Shown piece after piece: positions 8,542 to 18,102 of a DNA stretch of 42,866 nt. The DNA comes from Ferrovum myxofaciens (GTDB lineage Bacteria; Pseudomonadota; Gammaproteobacteria; Burkholderiales; Ferrovaceae): contig NZ_JPOQ01000028.1 of assembly GCF_000735045.1 (NCBI RefSeq), positions 1 to 42,866 on the forward strand, written 5' to 3'. The notes under the pieces were generated by a model. The model saw nothing but the letters and a program-made list of their open reading frames with translations, was not told where the DNA came from and made no database searches. Position 1 is the first letter of the stretch. Every line of letters begins with the position of its first letter. The translations under genes and the position numbers were made by a program.

Positions 8542-8858
<317 letters not shown>

Positions 8859-8859
<1 letters not shown>

Positions 8860-9014
8860 TGCTGCACTTCGCCACCAAGTTGCGGGCGGGCGATGCGCTG
8901 CACTTGGCTATCGCACTTAACAACGGCGCAAAGATCCTCTACACTCTGGACGATGGCCTCTTGCATGCGGCCAAACTTATGAGTGTCTACGCCAGTCGAG
9001 GCATCAAAACCTAG
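8859..9014 (+). pseudogene. VapC-type PIN toxin, C-terminal fragment
   Basis: Open frame of 51 codons beginning at the ATG fused to the antitoxin stop. It encodes only the C-terminal half of a PIN-domain RNase: LRAGDALHLAIALNNGAK and ILYTLDDGLLHAA match the third and fourth acidic-residue regions of VapC. The N-terminal part with the first catalytic Asp and the Glu helix is missing, which suggests an in-frame deletion of roughly 80 codons that kept the start codon. An active nuclease is not expected. A residual antitoxin-binding peptide is possible. Confidence 0.75.
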
Positions 9015-9018
9015 CCCC

Positions 9019-10731
9019 TCATCTCTTGTCGACCTGCGCGACCACCAGCGCAACAGCAATTTCGGGAGATACCAGGCGGGCACTGGTTTCGAGCCGCCCC
9101 TGAATTTCCACATGACCATTTTTCAGGTTGCGTTCGCCGACCACGATGCGCCAGGGGATCCCCATCAATTCCTGATCGGCGAGCATCACACCCAGGCGTT
9201 CGTCGCGGTCATCAAAGAGCACTTCCACCCCCTGCGCCAACAAGTCGGTGTAGAGGCGTTCTGCCATCTCCCGTACCAAAGGGCTCTTGTTCGGCCCCAG
9301 GGCAATCAGGCTGATCTGGAAAGGGGCCAGCGCCGGGGGGAAACAAATCCCCTGTGCATCATGGTGTTGTTCAATGGCTGCCGCCACGATGCGGCTGACC
9401 CCAATGCCATAGCACCCCATTTCCACCACCCGGGAGTGACCTTCTTCGTCCAGATAGTGGACTCCCATGGCCTCGCTGTACCGGGCACCCAACTGAAAAA
9501 CATGGCCGACTTCGATGCCCCGTGCCAATTCCAGGTAGCCCTGGCCATCGGGGGAAGGGTCGCCGGCGACCACGTTACGCAGGTCCACCACCCGCTCCGG
9601 TTCGGGCAAATCCCGGCCAAAATTGACCTGGATGAGGTGGGCGTCTGGCTGGTTGGCGCCACAGACAAAATCGGCCAGAACGGGCACGGCCCGATCTGCC
9701 CATAGGGTAATGCCGGAGGGCAGACCGACGGGACCGACAAAACCTTTGACAGGACCCAGCCATTGAGTAATTTCAGGATCCGAAGCCAAACGAAACGGGC
9801 CCAGGAGTTTTTCTGTTTTGACTTCGTTGAGGGTATGGTCTCCCCGCAGGAGCAACAGGTGCGGGCGTTGCTCCTCATCCATCACCAGCAGGGATTTCAC
9901 GATCTGGTGGAGAGGCAGATTCAGGGCCTTCGCCACGGCTTCGCAGGTCGTGATGCCGGGTGTGGATACCGTGGTCAAGAGGGTTGAGGGAGCAGGACGG
10001 GAAGTGGTGGGGGCCAGCGCCTCGGCCAATTCCACGTTGGCCGCATAATCGGAATGGGGGCAGAAAGCCAGGGCATCTTCACCGGAATCCGCCAGGACAT
10101 GAAACTCCTGGGAAGCATACCCCCCAATGGCCCCGGTGTCGGCAGAGACCGCGCGAAATTTCAGGCCCAGGCGAGTGAAGATCCGTTGATAGGTTTGAAC
10201 CATGAGGTCATAGGTGGATTCCAGGCTGGCGCGGTCGGTGTGGAAGGAATAGGCATCCTTCATGATGAATTCGCGGGCACGCATGACCCCGAAGCGGGGG
10301 CGAATTTCGTCGCGAAACTTGGTTTGAATCTGGTAGAAATTCACGGGAAGTTGGCGATAACTGCGAATCTCCCGGCGTGCAATGTCACTGATGACTTCTT
10401 CGTGAGTGGGGCCGAAACAGAAATCCCGTTCGTGCCGATCTTTCATCTTCAGCATTTGGGGACCAAACTTGTCCCAGCGTCCCGTCTCCTGCCATAACTC
10501 AGCGGGAATGATGGCGGGCATCAATACTTCCTGGGCTCCGCTCCGGTTCATTTCTTCCCGCACCACTGCCTCCACCCGGCGCAACACGCGCAACCCCAAG
10601 GGCATCCAGGTGTAGAGTCCGCTGCCCAGACGACGGATGAGACCCGCTCGCAACATCAGTTGGTGACTGATCAGTTCGGCTTCGGCAGGGGCTTCTTTGA
10701 GGGTGGGGATGAACAGTTGGCTGGCGCGCAT
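9019..10731 (-). CDS. proS: Prolyl-tRNA synthetase, bacterial type
   Basis: Class II aminoacyl-tRNA synthetase of 570 residues charging tRNA-Pro. The start at 10731 gives [15 protein letters not shown], the normal N-terminus. The frame continues upstream for about 145 codons of unrelated sequence, which is discarded. Motif 1 is around [12 protein letters not shown], motif 2 is [17 protein letters not shown], and the YbaK-like editing insertion lies between motifs 2 and 3, as in the ~570-residue prokaryotic form. Motif 3 is [17 protein letters not shown]. It is monocistronic, with its 3' end five bases from the VapC remnant on the opposite strand. Confidence 0.97.
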   Translation of the reverse strand: MRASQLFIPTLKEAPAEAELISHQLMLRAGLIRRLGSGLYTWMPLGLRVLRRVEAVVREEMNRSGAQEVLMPAIIPAELWQETGRWDKFGPQMLKMKDRHERDFCFGPTHEEVISDIARREIRSYRQLPVNFYQIQTKFRDEIRPRFGVMRAREFIMKDAYSFHTDRASLESTYDLMVQTYQRIFTRLGLKFRAVSADTGAIGGYASQEFHVLADSGEDALAFCPHSDYAANVELAEALAPTTSRPAPSTLLTTVSTPGITTCEAVAKALNLPLHQIVKSLLVMDEEQRPHLLLLRGDHTLNEVKTEKLLGPFRLASDPEITQWLGPVKGFVGPVGLPSGITLWADRAVPVLADFVCGANQPDAHLIQVNFGRDLPEPERVVDLRNVVAGDPSPDGQGYLELARGIEVGHVFQLGARYSEAMGVHYLDEEGHSRVVEMGCYGIGVSRIVAAAIEQHHDAQGICFPPALAPFQISLIALGPNKSPLVREMAERLYTDLLAQGVEVLFDDRDERLGVMLADQELMGIPWRIVVGERNLKNGHVEIQGRLETSARLVSPEIAVALVVAQVDKR

Positions 10732-10837
10732 GACAGGATGTTCCGGCAAATAGGGAAAATTGGTGCTTATTCTAACGCAGTTGGGGGGCAATCCGTGCGC
10801 CATAATGACCCAGACACGACCGGCGGGAGAGCTAAAG

Positions 10838-11695
10838 ATGCGTCTGGCAGCAACGATACAGGGGGTATTCATGCTCGTCATGGCAGGTTGCGCTGAAACG
10901 CCAGTGCCCGTGGCAGAGGTGCCTGATCGCGGTGAGGAAATTCGCTGGCTCCGCGCTTGTGCGCATAAAATGCCGGAAACCCTGTACCTGACGGTGGACC
11001 AACTGCGTGGAACTGGGCAGATGACGTGGATTATCCACCATAAGACGCTGTCCGTGAGATTGAACGATGAGGTGGTGGTGTCCTGCCGACAGCCCCAAAG
11101 GGAACATACGTTGGTGGATTCTCCCTGGCTGTTTGCGGGATATGGACGATGGATCCCGGCCTTGGGCATTGATGATTTCGGCCCTCAGGACCTGACGGGC
11201 AAAACGGTTGTCCTGATGGCCGGGAATTCCCGTTTGCCCGACGATGTCATGGTGGACTCGGAGCAAGCCCTGGCTTCAGCAGGTCAATATCTGGACCTGA
11301 AAGAGGGGGACCGGATCGATCATGCCCTGGCCCGAGGTGCGGCTCTGGTGCTGGTGGTGACCGGGCCGGAACAATTTACACGGCATCAACGTTTCCCGGA
11401 ACTCGTGCTGCACCTCCCGGAATCCGCTCGATCTATTCCGCGTGGCGGGATGGTGGGCTGGACCACGTCCCAGATATGGGGGCAGTGGCTGAAAAAGGCC
11501 GGAGAACATCCTGAGTCCCTTGTCCTGCAGGCACGGCGCCTGGATTTTCAGCCGGTGCCCTTGCCCTTGCAGACGGCAGGAGTCCTGTTCTGCAGGGCGC
11601 AATCTGTGGAAATGGAAATCCCTGCTTCCCTGGCAACCTCGATTGCATCGATGCCGGGAAGAGACACTCCTTCTTTGATTCTTTCTACGCCATGA
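10838..11695 (+). pseudogene. M28-type peptidase lipoprotein truncated before its catalytic domain
   Basis: Reading frame of 285 codons with a signal peptide and lipobox (VMAGC). An N-terminal segment is followed by a PA-like domain with [17 protein letters not shown] and LTGKTVVLMAGN, typical of secreted M28 aminopeptidases. Family members continue after a PG-D motif into the zinc-binding HxD domain. Here the frame reaches MPGRDTPSLILSTP and stops at a TGA created by the junction with an IS607 remnant (ATG at 11692 overlaps it). All zinc ligands are therefore missing. A surviving PA-domain lipoprotein without protease activity is possible. Confidence 0.65.
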
Positions 11696-11798
11696 AGCGG
11701 CTGGTCATCACCCACAAGGACCGGTTGTTGCGCTTCGGCGCGGAATTGGTGTAGCACGCTTCACCTATAATTGGGCGCTGGCGGAATGGCAGCGCCAA
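11692..11798 (+). mobile_element. Remnant of an IS607-family element (tnpA and tnpB scraps)
   Basis: A 20-codon frame (11692-11754) reads KRLVITHKDRLLRFGAELV, the characteristic serine-recombinase TnpA segment of IS607-type elements. It runs straight into another frame (11751-11798) reading VARFTYNWALAEWQRQ, the N-terminal YNWAL region of TnpB. The order tnpA then tnpB on one strand matches the element, with nearly everything else deleted. It forms the broken 3' end of the M28 peptidase gene. Confidence 0.75.
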
Positions 11799-11985
11799 AA
11801 CTGCAGGTCTGTTAGAACGGTTCACGAGAGTGTTGTCCTAGATCGGATAGTTCTTGGATTTGTTTCTGTTTTTGTCGTACAATCAGACGATCCTCAGGTA
11901 TCGTACTTGCGGCAATCAATACACCTGATGACGTGGCGGATCGCGGAGAATTGGATGCCAAAGGACAGCAAAGGTTAATCGACCA

Positions 11986-12225
11986 ATGACTGACGACATT
12001 GAAAACTTGGTGTTGGAACACTTGCGTCATATCCGGGGACGCGTGGATCAAATTGCCGAGGATATGGGCGATCTGAAACACCGCATGTCTGGTTTGGAGC
12101 AGGCCATGAACCTTGTGAGGCGCGAGATCAACTTGGGCGAGGAAACAGATGCCCGGCAACAGATCACGCTGGACAAGTTAGCCGATCGCATTGGACGCAT
12201 TGAGCGCCGCCTGGAACTCTCCTGA
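11986..12225 (+). CDS. Small predicted coiled-coil protein
   Basis: Protein of 79 residues, highly charged and almost entirely heptad-like (NLVLEHLRHIRGRVDQIAED, then LERRIGRIERRLEL-like ends), with no signal peptide or membrane segment. I recognise the type as a widespread small conserved hypothetical but know no function. The start ATG overlaps by ATGA the stop of an upstream frame that ends in DDVADRGELDAKGQQRLIDQ (about 11894-11989), so it may have followed a gene whose 5' part was lost at the IS607 remnant. No terminator is visible downstream. Confidence 0.6.
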   Translation: MTDDIENLVLEHLRHIRGRVDQIAEDMGDLKHRMSGLEQAMNLVRREINLGEETDARQQITLDKLADRIGRIERRLELS

Positions 12226-12285
12226 AAAAAAGCGTAGCAGGGGAGATGTCACCAGCAGCTCCGGTGGTTTCCCACGCCGGATGCC

Positions 12286-12315
12286 TTGACAGAGGTTCTG
12301 ACTTTTTCGTAGAAT
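12286..12315 (+). promoter_or_regulatory. leuA promoter
   Basis: A perfect -35 TTGACA (12286-12291), an 18-base spacer and TAGAAT (12310-12315). The predicted first transcribed base is 12322, which is the A of the leader-peptide ATG. Confidence 0.7.
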
Positions 12316-12321
12316 CACCCC

Positions 12322-12393
12322 ATGAACTCAAATTTCACTTCCGCTCTTCTTTTCTGCACGGGATCCCTCCTGCTGCTGCGCCTTGCGCGCTAA
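12322..12393 (+). CDS. leuL: Leucine-rich leader peptide of leuA
   Basis: Short frame of 23 codons ending at TAA 12391-12393, containing seven leucines, four of them in a row (CTC CTG CTG CTG) with another two codons later. It lies between a strong promoter and leuA, exactly where a ribosome-stalling attenuation peptide for the leucine pathway would be. No Shine-Dalgarno site precedes it and the ATG coincides with the predicted transcription start, so translation would be leaderless. Regulation by leucine-tRNA charging is inferred. The downstream hairpins at 12426-12485 lack a clear U-run, so control of leuA translation is as likely as termination. Confidence 0.6.
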   Translation: MNSNFTSALLFCTGSLLLLRLAR

Positions 12394-12425
12394 AATCCTT
12401 CTTTTCCCATCGCTGTGTACCGCTC

Positions 12426-12486
12426 CCCCTCCCCCGAGGGGTTCTCCGCCATGAATGAAAGTCTCTGGACTTTCAAGGACGAGACC
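12426..12486 (+). promoter_or_regulatory. Alternative hairpins ahead of the leuA start
   Basis: CCCCT/AGGGG (12426-12441) forms one stem. GAAAGTC/GACTTTC (12457-12474) forms a 7-pair stem with a TCTG loop. GTCTC (12461-12465) can instead pair with GAGAC (12481-12485), placing the ribosome site AAGGA (12475-12479) inside the loop. The last two pairings exclude one another. Confidence 0.4.
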
Positions 12487-14019
12487 ATGAATACTGTAAA
12501 AATTTTTGATACAACCTTGCGCGATGGCGAACAAAGCCCCGGCGCTTCCATGACCCGTGAAGAGAAGGTTCGCATTGCCCGCCAGTTGGAACGTTTGCGT
12601 GTGGATGTGATCGAGGCGGGTTTTCCTGCCGCCAGTCCCGGCGACTTTGAAGCGGTCAAGGCCGTGGCCAGTGCGATTCGGGAAAGCACCATCTGCGGGT
12701 TGGCCCGTGCCCAGGAAAAGGATATCCGAAGTGCGGCTGAAGCTTTGGCCTCTGCCTCGTCAAAACGCATTCATACCTTTATCGCCACTTCCCCTCTGCA
12801 TATGGAGCGCAAATTGCGCATGACGCCGGAGCAGGTGCTTGGGCATGCGGTGTCGGCTGTGACATTGGCCCGCCAGTTCACCGACGATGTGGAATTTTCT
12901 TGTGAGGATGCGGTCCGTTCCGAACCGGATTTTCTGTGTCGGGTGATCGAGGCCACGATCCGGGCGGGGGCCCGCACCATCAATATCCCGGATACCGTGG
13001 GCTATGCCATTCCTTTTCAGTATGGGGCACTCATTGCCGATTTGATGAACCGCATTCCCAATGCCGATCAGGCTGTTTTCTCGGTGCATTGCCACAATGA
13101 TCTCGGTTTGGCTGTTGCCAATTCATTGGCCGCCGTGCTGGCGGGAGCCCGGCAAGTGGAATGCACGATCAATGGATTGGGAGAGCGTGCCGGGAATGCC
13201 GCACTGGAAGAGATCGTCATGGCGTTGCGTACCCGTCGGGATGTATTCGGCCTGACCACGCGTATCGATACCACCCAGATCGTGGCAGCCAGCCGTCTGG
13301 TGTCCACCATCACGGGTTTTCCGGTGCAGCCCAACAAGGCTGTGGTGGGGGCCAATGCTTTTGCGCACGAATCCGGGATTCATCAGGACGGAGTCCTCAA
13401 GCATCGGGAAACCTATGAAATCATGAGTGCCGAAGAGGTGGGTTGGAAGGCCAACAAGTTGGTGCTGGGCAAACATTCGGGACGCAACGCATTTCGTACC
13501 CGCTTGCAGGAGTTGGGCATCGTGCTGGACTCGGAAGTCGCTCTCAATGCTGCCTTCCAGCGTTTCAAGGTACTGGCTGACAAGAAACATGAGATTTTTG
13601 ATGAAGACCTTCAGGCCTTGGTGGGAGAAGAAATCGGAGAAGGCCAGAACGATCACTATGCACTGGTTTCACTGATGGCTCACAGTGAAACGGGTGAATC
13701 TCCCCGTGCGCGCCTGGTTTTGACCTTGGGAGGAGACGAACAGACCACGGAAGCGGAAGGGAGCGGCCCGGTGGATGCTTCCTTCAAGGCCATTGAGCGG
13801 GTGGCGCAAAGTGGTGCCGAGTTGCAACTCTATTCGGTCAACAACATTACCAGTGGCACTGAATCCCAGGGCGAAGTGACCGTCCGGTTGGCTCAGGATG
13901 GGCGCATCGTCAATGGGTTGGGGGCGGACACGGACATCGTGGTGGCCTCTGCGCGGGCTTATCTGAATGCCTTGAACAAATTGCAAGCGCATACGGAAAG
14001 GGTCAACCCGCAAGTGTGA
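12487..14019 (+). CDS. leuA: 2-Isopropylmalate synthase
   Basis: First committed enzyme of leucine synthesis, condensing 2-oxoisovalerate with acetyl-CoA; 510 residues. The N-terminal TIM barrel begins [18 protein letters not shown], whose RDGEQ signature holds a metal-binding Asp. [13 protein letters not shown] supplies two metal-binding histidines, and [10 protein letters not shown] is the second family signature. The C-terminal ~120 residues are the LeuA regulatory domain that binds leucine. The start ATG 12487 is chosen because AAGGA lies seven bases upstream and the protein aligns from MNTVKIF. An earlier in-frame ATG at 12451 lies in the hairpin region. Confidence 0.96.
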   Translation: MNTVKIFDTTLRDGEQSPGASMTREEKVRIARQLERLRVDVIEAGFPAASPGDFEAVKAVASAIRESTICGLARAQEKDIRSAAEALASASSKRIHTFIATSPLHMERKLRMTPEQVLGHAVSAVTLARQFTDDVEFSCEDAVRSEPDFLCRVIEATIRAGARTINIPDTVGYAIPFQYGALIADLMNRIPNADQAVFSVHCHNDLGLAVANSLAAVLAGARQVECTINGLGERAGNAALEEIVMALRTRRDVFGLTTRIDTTQIVAASRLVSTITGFPVQPNKAVVGANAFAHESGIHQDGVLKHRETYEIMSAEEVGWKANKLVLGKHSGRNAFRTRLQELGIVLDSEVALNAAFQRFKVLADKKHEIFDEDLQALVGEEIGEGQNDHYALVSLMAHSETGESPRARLVLTLGGDEQTTEAEGSGPVDASFKAIERVAQSGAELQLYSVNNITSGTESQGEVTVRLAQDGRIVNGLGADTDIVVASARAYLNALNKLQAHTERVNPQV

Positions 14020-14864
14020 GGATCATGGGACGGGTACTGTGGCAGTTCATGCTCATGGTGGGGCGCAAGTTTCAGCGGGACCGCTGCATGCAGTCGGCAT
14101 CCAGCCTCACCACCACCACGCTCTTCGCGCTGGTGCCGCTGATTACCTTCAGTATCGACATTTATTCCCTTTTCCCCGAGTTTGGGCATTTTGGGAAGGT
14201 CATGCGGGGGTTTCTGCTGGCCAATCTGCTGCCTGATGTGGCGGCCCGTTTGGTGACGGTTTATGCGACCCAGTTCACCAGGCATGCTGCCCAATTGACT
14301 TACCTGGGACTGGGCATGCTGATGGGGACGGTGTTTTCGCTGATTCTGACGGTGGATCATACTTTCAACGCCATTTGGGGGACAGCGCCCCGTCGTCCTT
14401 TGCATACCCGCCTGGCAATTTATGGTGTGTTGATCCTTCTGGGGCCCCTGCTGTTTGGGTTGGGGCTATGGGGAATGACGCTTCTGGTGCAGATGTCCGT
14501 CGGTTGGGCAGGGAAGGGCGCACACCTGACTCATCTGGTTCTCAAGTGGCTGTCTTTTCTGGTTATGGCGGCAGGATTGGCACTGGCGTTCTACCAGGTA
14601 CCCGATCATCCGGTGCGGCGTCGACATGCCCTCTTTGGCGGCGTATTGGGGGCTTTGTTGTTTGAAATAATGAAAAGCAGTTTTACCTGGTTTGTGGCCC
14701 ACCTCTCCAGTTATACCCTGATCTACGGGGCTTTTGCTGCCCTACCCATTTTTCTGGCGTGGATTCACCTATCCTGGGCCGTGATCCTGTTTTCTGCCGT
14801 GCTGACTGCCTGCTTGCCTCATTGGGGTTCGGGATTCTCTGCAAAGGCTGTGGAGAATGGATAA
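14016..14864 (+). CDS. YihY/BrkB-family membrane protein
   Basis: Inner-membrane protein of 282 residues with about six hydrophobic segments. The family features are [20 protein letters not shown] near the N-terminus, [12 protein letters not shown] in the middle and [18 protein letters not shown] near the C-terminus. Members were once called ribonuclease BN by error, and their true role is not established. The GTG start at 14016 overlaps the leuA stop (GTGA), suggesting co-transcription. An ATG at 14025 is an alternative start. The frame ends four bases before the FNR box of the next unit. Confidence 0.88.
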   Translation: MRIMGRVLWQFMLMVGRKFQRDRCMQSASSLTTTTLFALVPLITFSIDIYSLFPEFGHFGKVMRGFLLANLLPDVAARLVTVYATQFTRHAAQLTYLGLGMLMGTVFSLILTVDHTFNAIWGTAPRRPLHTRLAIYGVLILLGPLLFGLGLWGMTLLVQMSVGWAGKGAHLTHLVLKWLSFLVMAAGLALAFYQVPDHPVRRRHALFGGVLGALLFEIMKSSFTWFVAHLSSYTLIYGAFAALPIFLAWIHLSWAVILFSAVLTACLPHWGSGFSAKAVENG

Positions 14865-14867
14865 AAA

Positions 14868-14909
14868 TTGATTTAAATCAAAAACAAATCATTGTATCTC
14901 CCTTATCTT
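14868..14909 (+). promoter_or_regulatory. Class II FNR/ANR promoter
   Basis: TTGATTTAAATCAA at 14868-14881 is a perfect FNR/ANR site (TTGAT-N4-ATCAA). TATCTT at 14904-14909 is a plausible -10, giving a start near 14916. The site is then centred at -41.5, the exact position of class II FNR activation. The only gene before the next terminator is the 28-residue peptide at 14981. Confidence 0.75.
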
Positions 14910-14980
14910 TCAACCATGCGCCGGACATGCTCAGGGGAGCGGTACCATCAGAGCGCAGACAACGAGACGAGGGGGTTGCG

Positions 14981-15067
14981 ATGAGCGTTACATGGATGGA
15001 AATCATTGGAATCGTAGGACCGGCCATTCTCATTTTTATGCTGGACAATTCAGTATGGCATAAATGA
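14981..15067 (+). CDS. Predicted 28-residue single-span membrane peptide
   Basis: Tiny frame starting MSVTWMEIIGIVGP and continuing as AILIFMLDNS to a short C-terminal tail with Trp, His and Lys. It has one hydrophobic span of about 18 residues. The ribosome site GAGGGGG is seven to twelve bases before the ATG. It is the sole coding frame in a unit that runs from an FNR-type promoter to a strong terminator, so oxygen-dependent expression is likely. I recognise no family. Small single-span subunits of terminal oxidases (CydX, CcoM type) are a functional analogy only. The transcript could also act as a small RNA. Confidence 0.6.
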   Translation: MSVTWMEIIGIVGPAILIFMLDNSVWHK

Positions 15068-15108
15068 CCTTTGCCTCCGTACCCCGGTGAGGGGAGCCGA
15101 AAGAACAC

Positions 15109-15139
15109 AAAGAGCCGGGAAATCCCGGCTCTTTTGTTT
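15109..15139 (+). terminator. Rho-independent terminator of the FNR-controlled unit
   Basis: A perfect 11-pair stem AAAGAGCCGGG / CCCGGCTCTTT (15109-15119, 15124-15134) with an AAAT loop, running into TTTTGTTTG. Confidence 0.88.
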
Positions 15140-15225
15140 GTTGAAGCGTATCGGAGTTGTGCAACGCGATAAAGTTGCGTCATACTACGGTTATGGGACG
15201 ATGAATCCTGAATGTTAAACATTTC

Positions 15226-15260
15226 TTATGATCCAGATAAAAAATACTTAGGGTTTCTTA
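15226..15260 (+). promoter_or_regulatory. Possible CbbR (LysR-type) boxes upstream of the CBB operon
   Basis: TTAT-N7-ATAA at 15226-15240 is an inverted repeat containing the LysR T-N11-A core. TTA-N7-TTA at 15248-15260 fits the loose CbbR pattern TNA-N7-TNA. Both lie 120-150 bases before fbp. The motifs are short and AT-rich, so chance is possible, and no cbbR gene lies in the window. The rest of 15140-15378 shows no gene. Confidence 0.3.
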
Positions 15261-15378
15261 TACTGGATTCGGGATATCATCGACAGAAAACCATAAATCC
15301 TCGGGGAAATCCTGTGTTTCTGGGTCTCTCGAGGGCTAAAATAATGCGGCAACGCTTGATTGACGGAGAGAATATACC

Positions 15379-16446
15379 ATGCATCTGGGGCGCAAGACCT
15401 TATCCAAGTATTTGATTGAAAATGTCAGCGGAACCAAGGATGGAGCCGATTTGGCCGCCTTGCTGGTGGATGTGGCTGCTGCGGTGAAAGCCATTTCTGC
15501 CCTGAGTTCCAAAGGGGCGTTGGGCGGCGCAACAGGCAGCATGGATACCACCAACGTGCAGGGCGAGACCCAGAAAAAACTGGATGTCCTGTCCAATACG
15601 GCGTTTGTGAACACCTTCGAATTGGGTGGATTGGTGGCCGGGGTCGCCTCGGAGGAGATGGATGATCCCTTTCCCGTGCGCGCACCGCATAAGCGCGGAC
15701 CCTTTCTGGCGATTTTTGATCCCCTGGATGGTTCATCCAACATCGACGGCAACGTTTCGGTGGGTTCTATTTTCTCGATTCTCCGTGCCCCTGATGGGAA
15801 AGAACCCGAGATGCAGGATTACCTCAAGCCCGGAACCGAACAGGTGGCGGCGGGGTATGCACTGTATGGCCCGGCAACTTTGCTGGTCATCACGGTGGGC
15901 AAAGGAACTCATGGCTTTACCCTGGATCGGGAAGTGGGCAATTTTATTCTGACCCATCCGGACATTCAGATTCCGGCGGATACCAACGAATTTGCCATCA
16001 ATACCTCCAACGAACGTTTCTGGGAACCCCCGGTCATCCGTTACATCAGCGAATGCAAGGCGGGCAAGACGGGCGTGCGCGAGCGTGACTTCAACATGCG
16101 CTGGATTGCTTCCATGGTGGCGGAAGTGCACCGTATCCTGATTCGTGGCGGGATATTTCTGTATCCAAAGGACACCAAGGAACCTTTGAAACCGGGTCGT
16201 CTGCGTCTCCTGTACGAAGCCAATCCCATGAGCATGATTGTGGAACAGGCGGGGGGGCTTTCCAGCACCGGACGGGAACGCATCATGGAAGTGGTGCCCA
16301 CCCAGATTCACCAACGCATTGCGGTCATTCTGGGGTCGAGTCACGAGGTGGCACGGGTGATCCAGTATCATCAGGAACACGACGAAGGAAAGGGAGAACC
16401 CTTTTCTTCCCCGCTGTTCAGCGAGCGTGGTCTGTTCCGGGCTTGA
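15379..16446 (+). CDS. fbp: Fructose-1,6-bisphosphatase, class I
   Basis: Hydrolyses fructose-1,6-bisphosphate to fructose-6-phosphate in the Calvin cycle and gluconeogenesis; 355 residues. The metal-binding signature [13 protein letters not shown] is at about residues 113-125, and the second signature region is [15 protein letters not shown] near the C-terminus. The start ATG 15379 is preceded by GGAGAG. It opens the run fbp-prk-gph-fba-tkt, all on the plus strand with no terminator until after tkt, so a Calvin-cycle (cbbF-type) role is strongly implied. RuBisCO genes are not in the window. Confidence 0.96.
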   Translation: MHLGRKTLSKYLIENVSGTKDGADLAALLVDVAAAVKAISALSSKGALGGATGSMDTTNVQGETQKKLDVLSNTAFVNTFELGGLVAGVASEEMDDPFPVRAPHKRGPFLAIFDPLDGSSNIDGNVSVGSIFSILRAPDGKEPEMQDYLKPGTEQVAAGYALYGPATLLVITVGKGTHGFTLDREVGNFILTHPDIQIPADTNEFAINTSNERFWEPPVIRYISECKAGKTGVRERDFNMRWIASMVAEVHRILIRGGIFLYPKDTKEPLKPGRLRLLYEANPMSMIVEQAGGLSSTGRERIMEVVPTQIHQRIAVILGSSHEVARVIQYHQEHDEGKGEPFSSPLFSERGLFRA

Positions 16447-16484
16447 GAAACTTTACAATATAATTGCACAAGAGGTCATCGATC

Positions 16485-17363
16485 ATGTCCCGCAAACATC
16501 CCATCATTGCCGTGACGGGCTCTTCCGGTGCTGGTACCACCACCGTGATGAACAGTTTCAAACATATTTTCCGCCGCGAGAAGGTTACGGCCCAATTGGT
16601 GGAAGGCGATTCCTTTCACCGTTACAATCGCGCCGAAATGAAAGCGCAGATGAAAGAACGGGAAGACAAGGGCAATCGTAATTTCAGCCACTTTGGTCCC
16701 GAGGCCAATCTTCTCGAAGAGTTGGAGACCCTGTTCAAGACCTATGGTGCCACCGGGTTGGGTAAAGTCCGTAAATATCTGCACGATGCCGGTGAAGCGG
16801 CTCCCTACAAGCAGGAACCGGGTACCTTCATCCCCTGGCAGGACGTCGAGCCGGGTACCGATCTGATGTTTTACGAAGGGCTGCATGGGGGCTATGCCGA
16901 CGACAAGATCAATGTGGCGGCCCAGGTGGATCTGTTGGTGGGCGTGGTGCCCATCATCAATCTGGAGTGGATTCAAAAACTCCATCGTGACCAGAAATTG
17001 CGGGGCTATTCTCAGGAAGCCGTCATGGATGTGATCCTGCGCCGCATGCCCGATTACGTCAACCACATCTGTCCCCAGTTTTCGCGCACCCATGTCAACT
17101 TTCAGCGTGTGCCCACGGTGGATACCTCCAATCCTTTCATTGCCAATGACATTCCCAGTCCGGATGAAAGCATGGTGGTGATCCGCTTTTCTGATCCCCA
17201 CGGCATTGATTTTCCTTATCTGCTGTCCATGTTGCACGATGCCATGATGACCCGTCCCAATACGTTGGTGGTTCCTGGTGGCAAAATGGGTCTGGCCATG
17301 CAATTGATTTTCACGCCCATGATTCTCAAGATGATCGATTACAAACGTAAGGCTGCCTGCTGA
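16485..17363 (+). CDS. prk: Phosphoribulokinase
   Basis: ATP-dependent kinase making ribulose-1,5-bisphosphate, the CO2 acceptor of the Calvin cycle; 292 residues, the length of the proteobacterial octameric form. The P-loop is GSSGAGTT at residues 12-19, with EGDSFHRYNR following and DLMFYEGLHGGYADD as the Walker-B/catalytic region. The start is set at ATG 16485 after AGAGGTC, giving MSRKHPIIAVTGSSG. Its TGA overlaps the gph start (TGATG). A TATAAT at 16459-16464 could be an internal promoter, but no good -35 accompanies it. Confidence 0.97.
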   Translation: MSRKHPIIAVTGSSGAGTTTVMNSFKHIFRREKVTAQLVEGDSFHRYNRAEMKAQMKEREDKGNRNFSHFGPEANLLEELETLFKTYGATGLGKVRKYLHDAGEAAPYKQEPGTFIPWQDVEPGTDLMFYEGLHGGYADDKINVAAQVDLLVGVVPIINLEWIQKLHRDQKLRGYSQEAVMDVILRRMPDYVNHICPQFSRTHVNFQRVPTVDTSNPFIANDIPSPDESMVVIRFSDPHGIDFPYLLSMLHDAMMTRPNTLVVPGGKMGLAMQLIFTPMILKMIDYKRKAAC

Positions 17364-18076
17364 TGGCACAGGGAGTTCCCCTGCCGCGCCTGATCATGTT
17401 CGATCTGGATGGCACCCTGGTGGATACCGCCATGGAAATTGCCCACTCCGTGAATCAAACTTTGGCCGAGGCAGGTTTTGATTCTTTGCCCCCGGAGTTG
17501 ATTCGGGAGTGGATTGGAAAAGGCACTGCCTGGTTGTTTGCAACCGTGTCGCAACAGGTGACGGGGCAGGACAAAGAACGAGCGTCACAGGTGTATGACC
17601 AGTTTTATCCGCGCTTTCTGCAGGTCTACCATGACCTGACCGGCGTTCATAGCCGGCCTTACCCTGGGGCATCCGAGGCTTTGGAAATCCTGCGTGCGGC
17701 AGGTTGCCAACTGGCCGTTGTGACCAACAAGGATCGGGACTTGTCCCAACGTTTGCTGGACAGTCAGGGTCTGGCCCAGGCCATCGACATTTTGGTGGGA
17801 GGCGGAGATACCCCGGAAGGAAAACCCAGTCCTCAGCCGCTCCAAAAAGCCCTGGTGGATGCGGGGTTAAGCGCACAGGACGCACTTTTTGTGGGGGACT
17901 CCAGCAACGACGTTCAGGCCGCGCGCCGTGCCGGTGTAACAATCTGGGCGTTCAATCATGGATATAATCACGGAGAACCCATAGCCATGGCCAACCCTGA
18001 CCGTGTGCTGGACAGTTTTCCGGAACTGCTTCAACAGTTGGGGGTACGTCCTCCACTGGCTTCACCCTCCATCTAA
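17363..18076 (+). CDS. gph: Phosphoglycolate phosphatase (HAD family)
   Basis: HAD-superfamily hydrolase of 237 residues that removes 2-phosphoglycolate, the product of RuBisCO oxygenation. Motif [12 protein letters not shown] (nucleophile Asp) is near residue 13, motif II is VVTNK, motif III the Lys in GKPSP, and motif IV is [16 protein letters not shown]. Context in a CBB operon, translationally coupled to prk, supports the cbbZ-type role. It ends 26 bases before fba. Confidence 0.93.
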   Translation: MAQGVPLPRLIMFDLDGTLVDTAMEIAHSVNQTLAEAGFDSLPPELIREWIGKGTAWLFATVSQQVTGQDKERASQVYDQFYPRFLQVYHDLTGVHSRPYPGASEALEILRAAGCQLAVVTNKDRDLSQRLLDSQGLAQAIDILVGGGDTPEGKPSPQPLQKALVDAGLSAQDALFVGDSSNDVQAARRAGVTIWAFNHGYNHGEPIAMANPDRVLDSFPELLQQLGVRPPLASPSI

Positions 18077-18102
18077 CCCCATCCATATTCCGAGGATACA
18101 TC

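Noticed and set aside
10732-11169. N-terminal extension of ProS
   Set aside because: The extra ~145 codons lie opposite the M28-like gene, show no synthetase similarity, and the normal start is at 10731.
12415-12486. Longer LeuA start upstream of 12487
   Set aside because: The codons cover the leader hairpins; the conserved protein begins at MNTVKIF with a good ribosome site.
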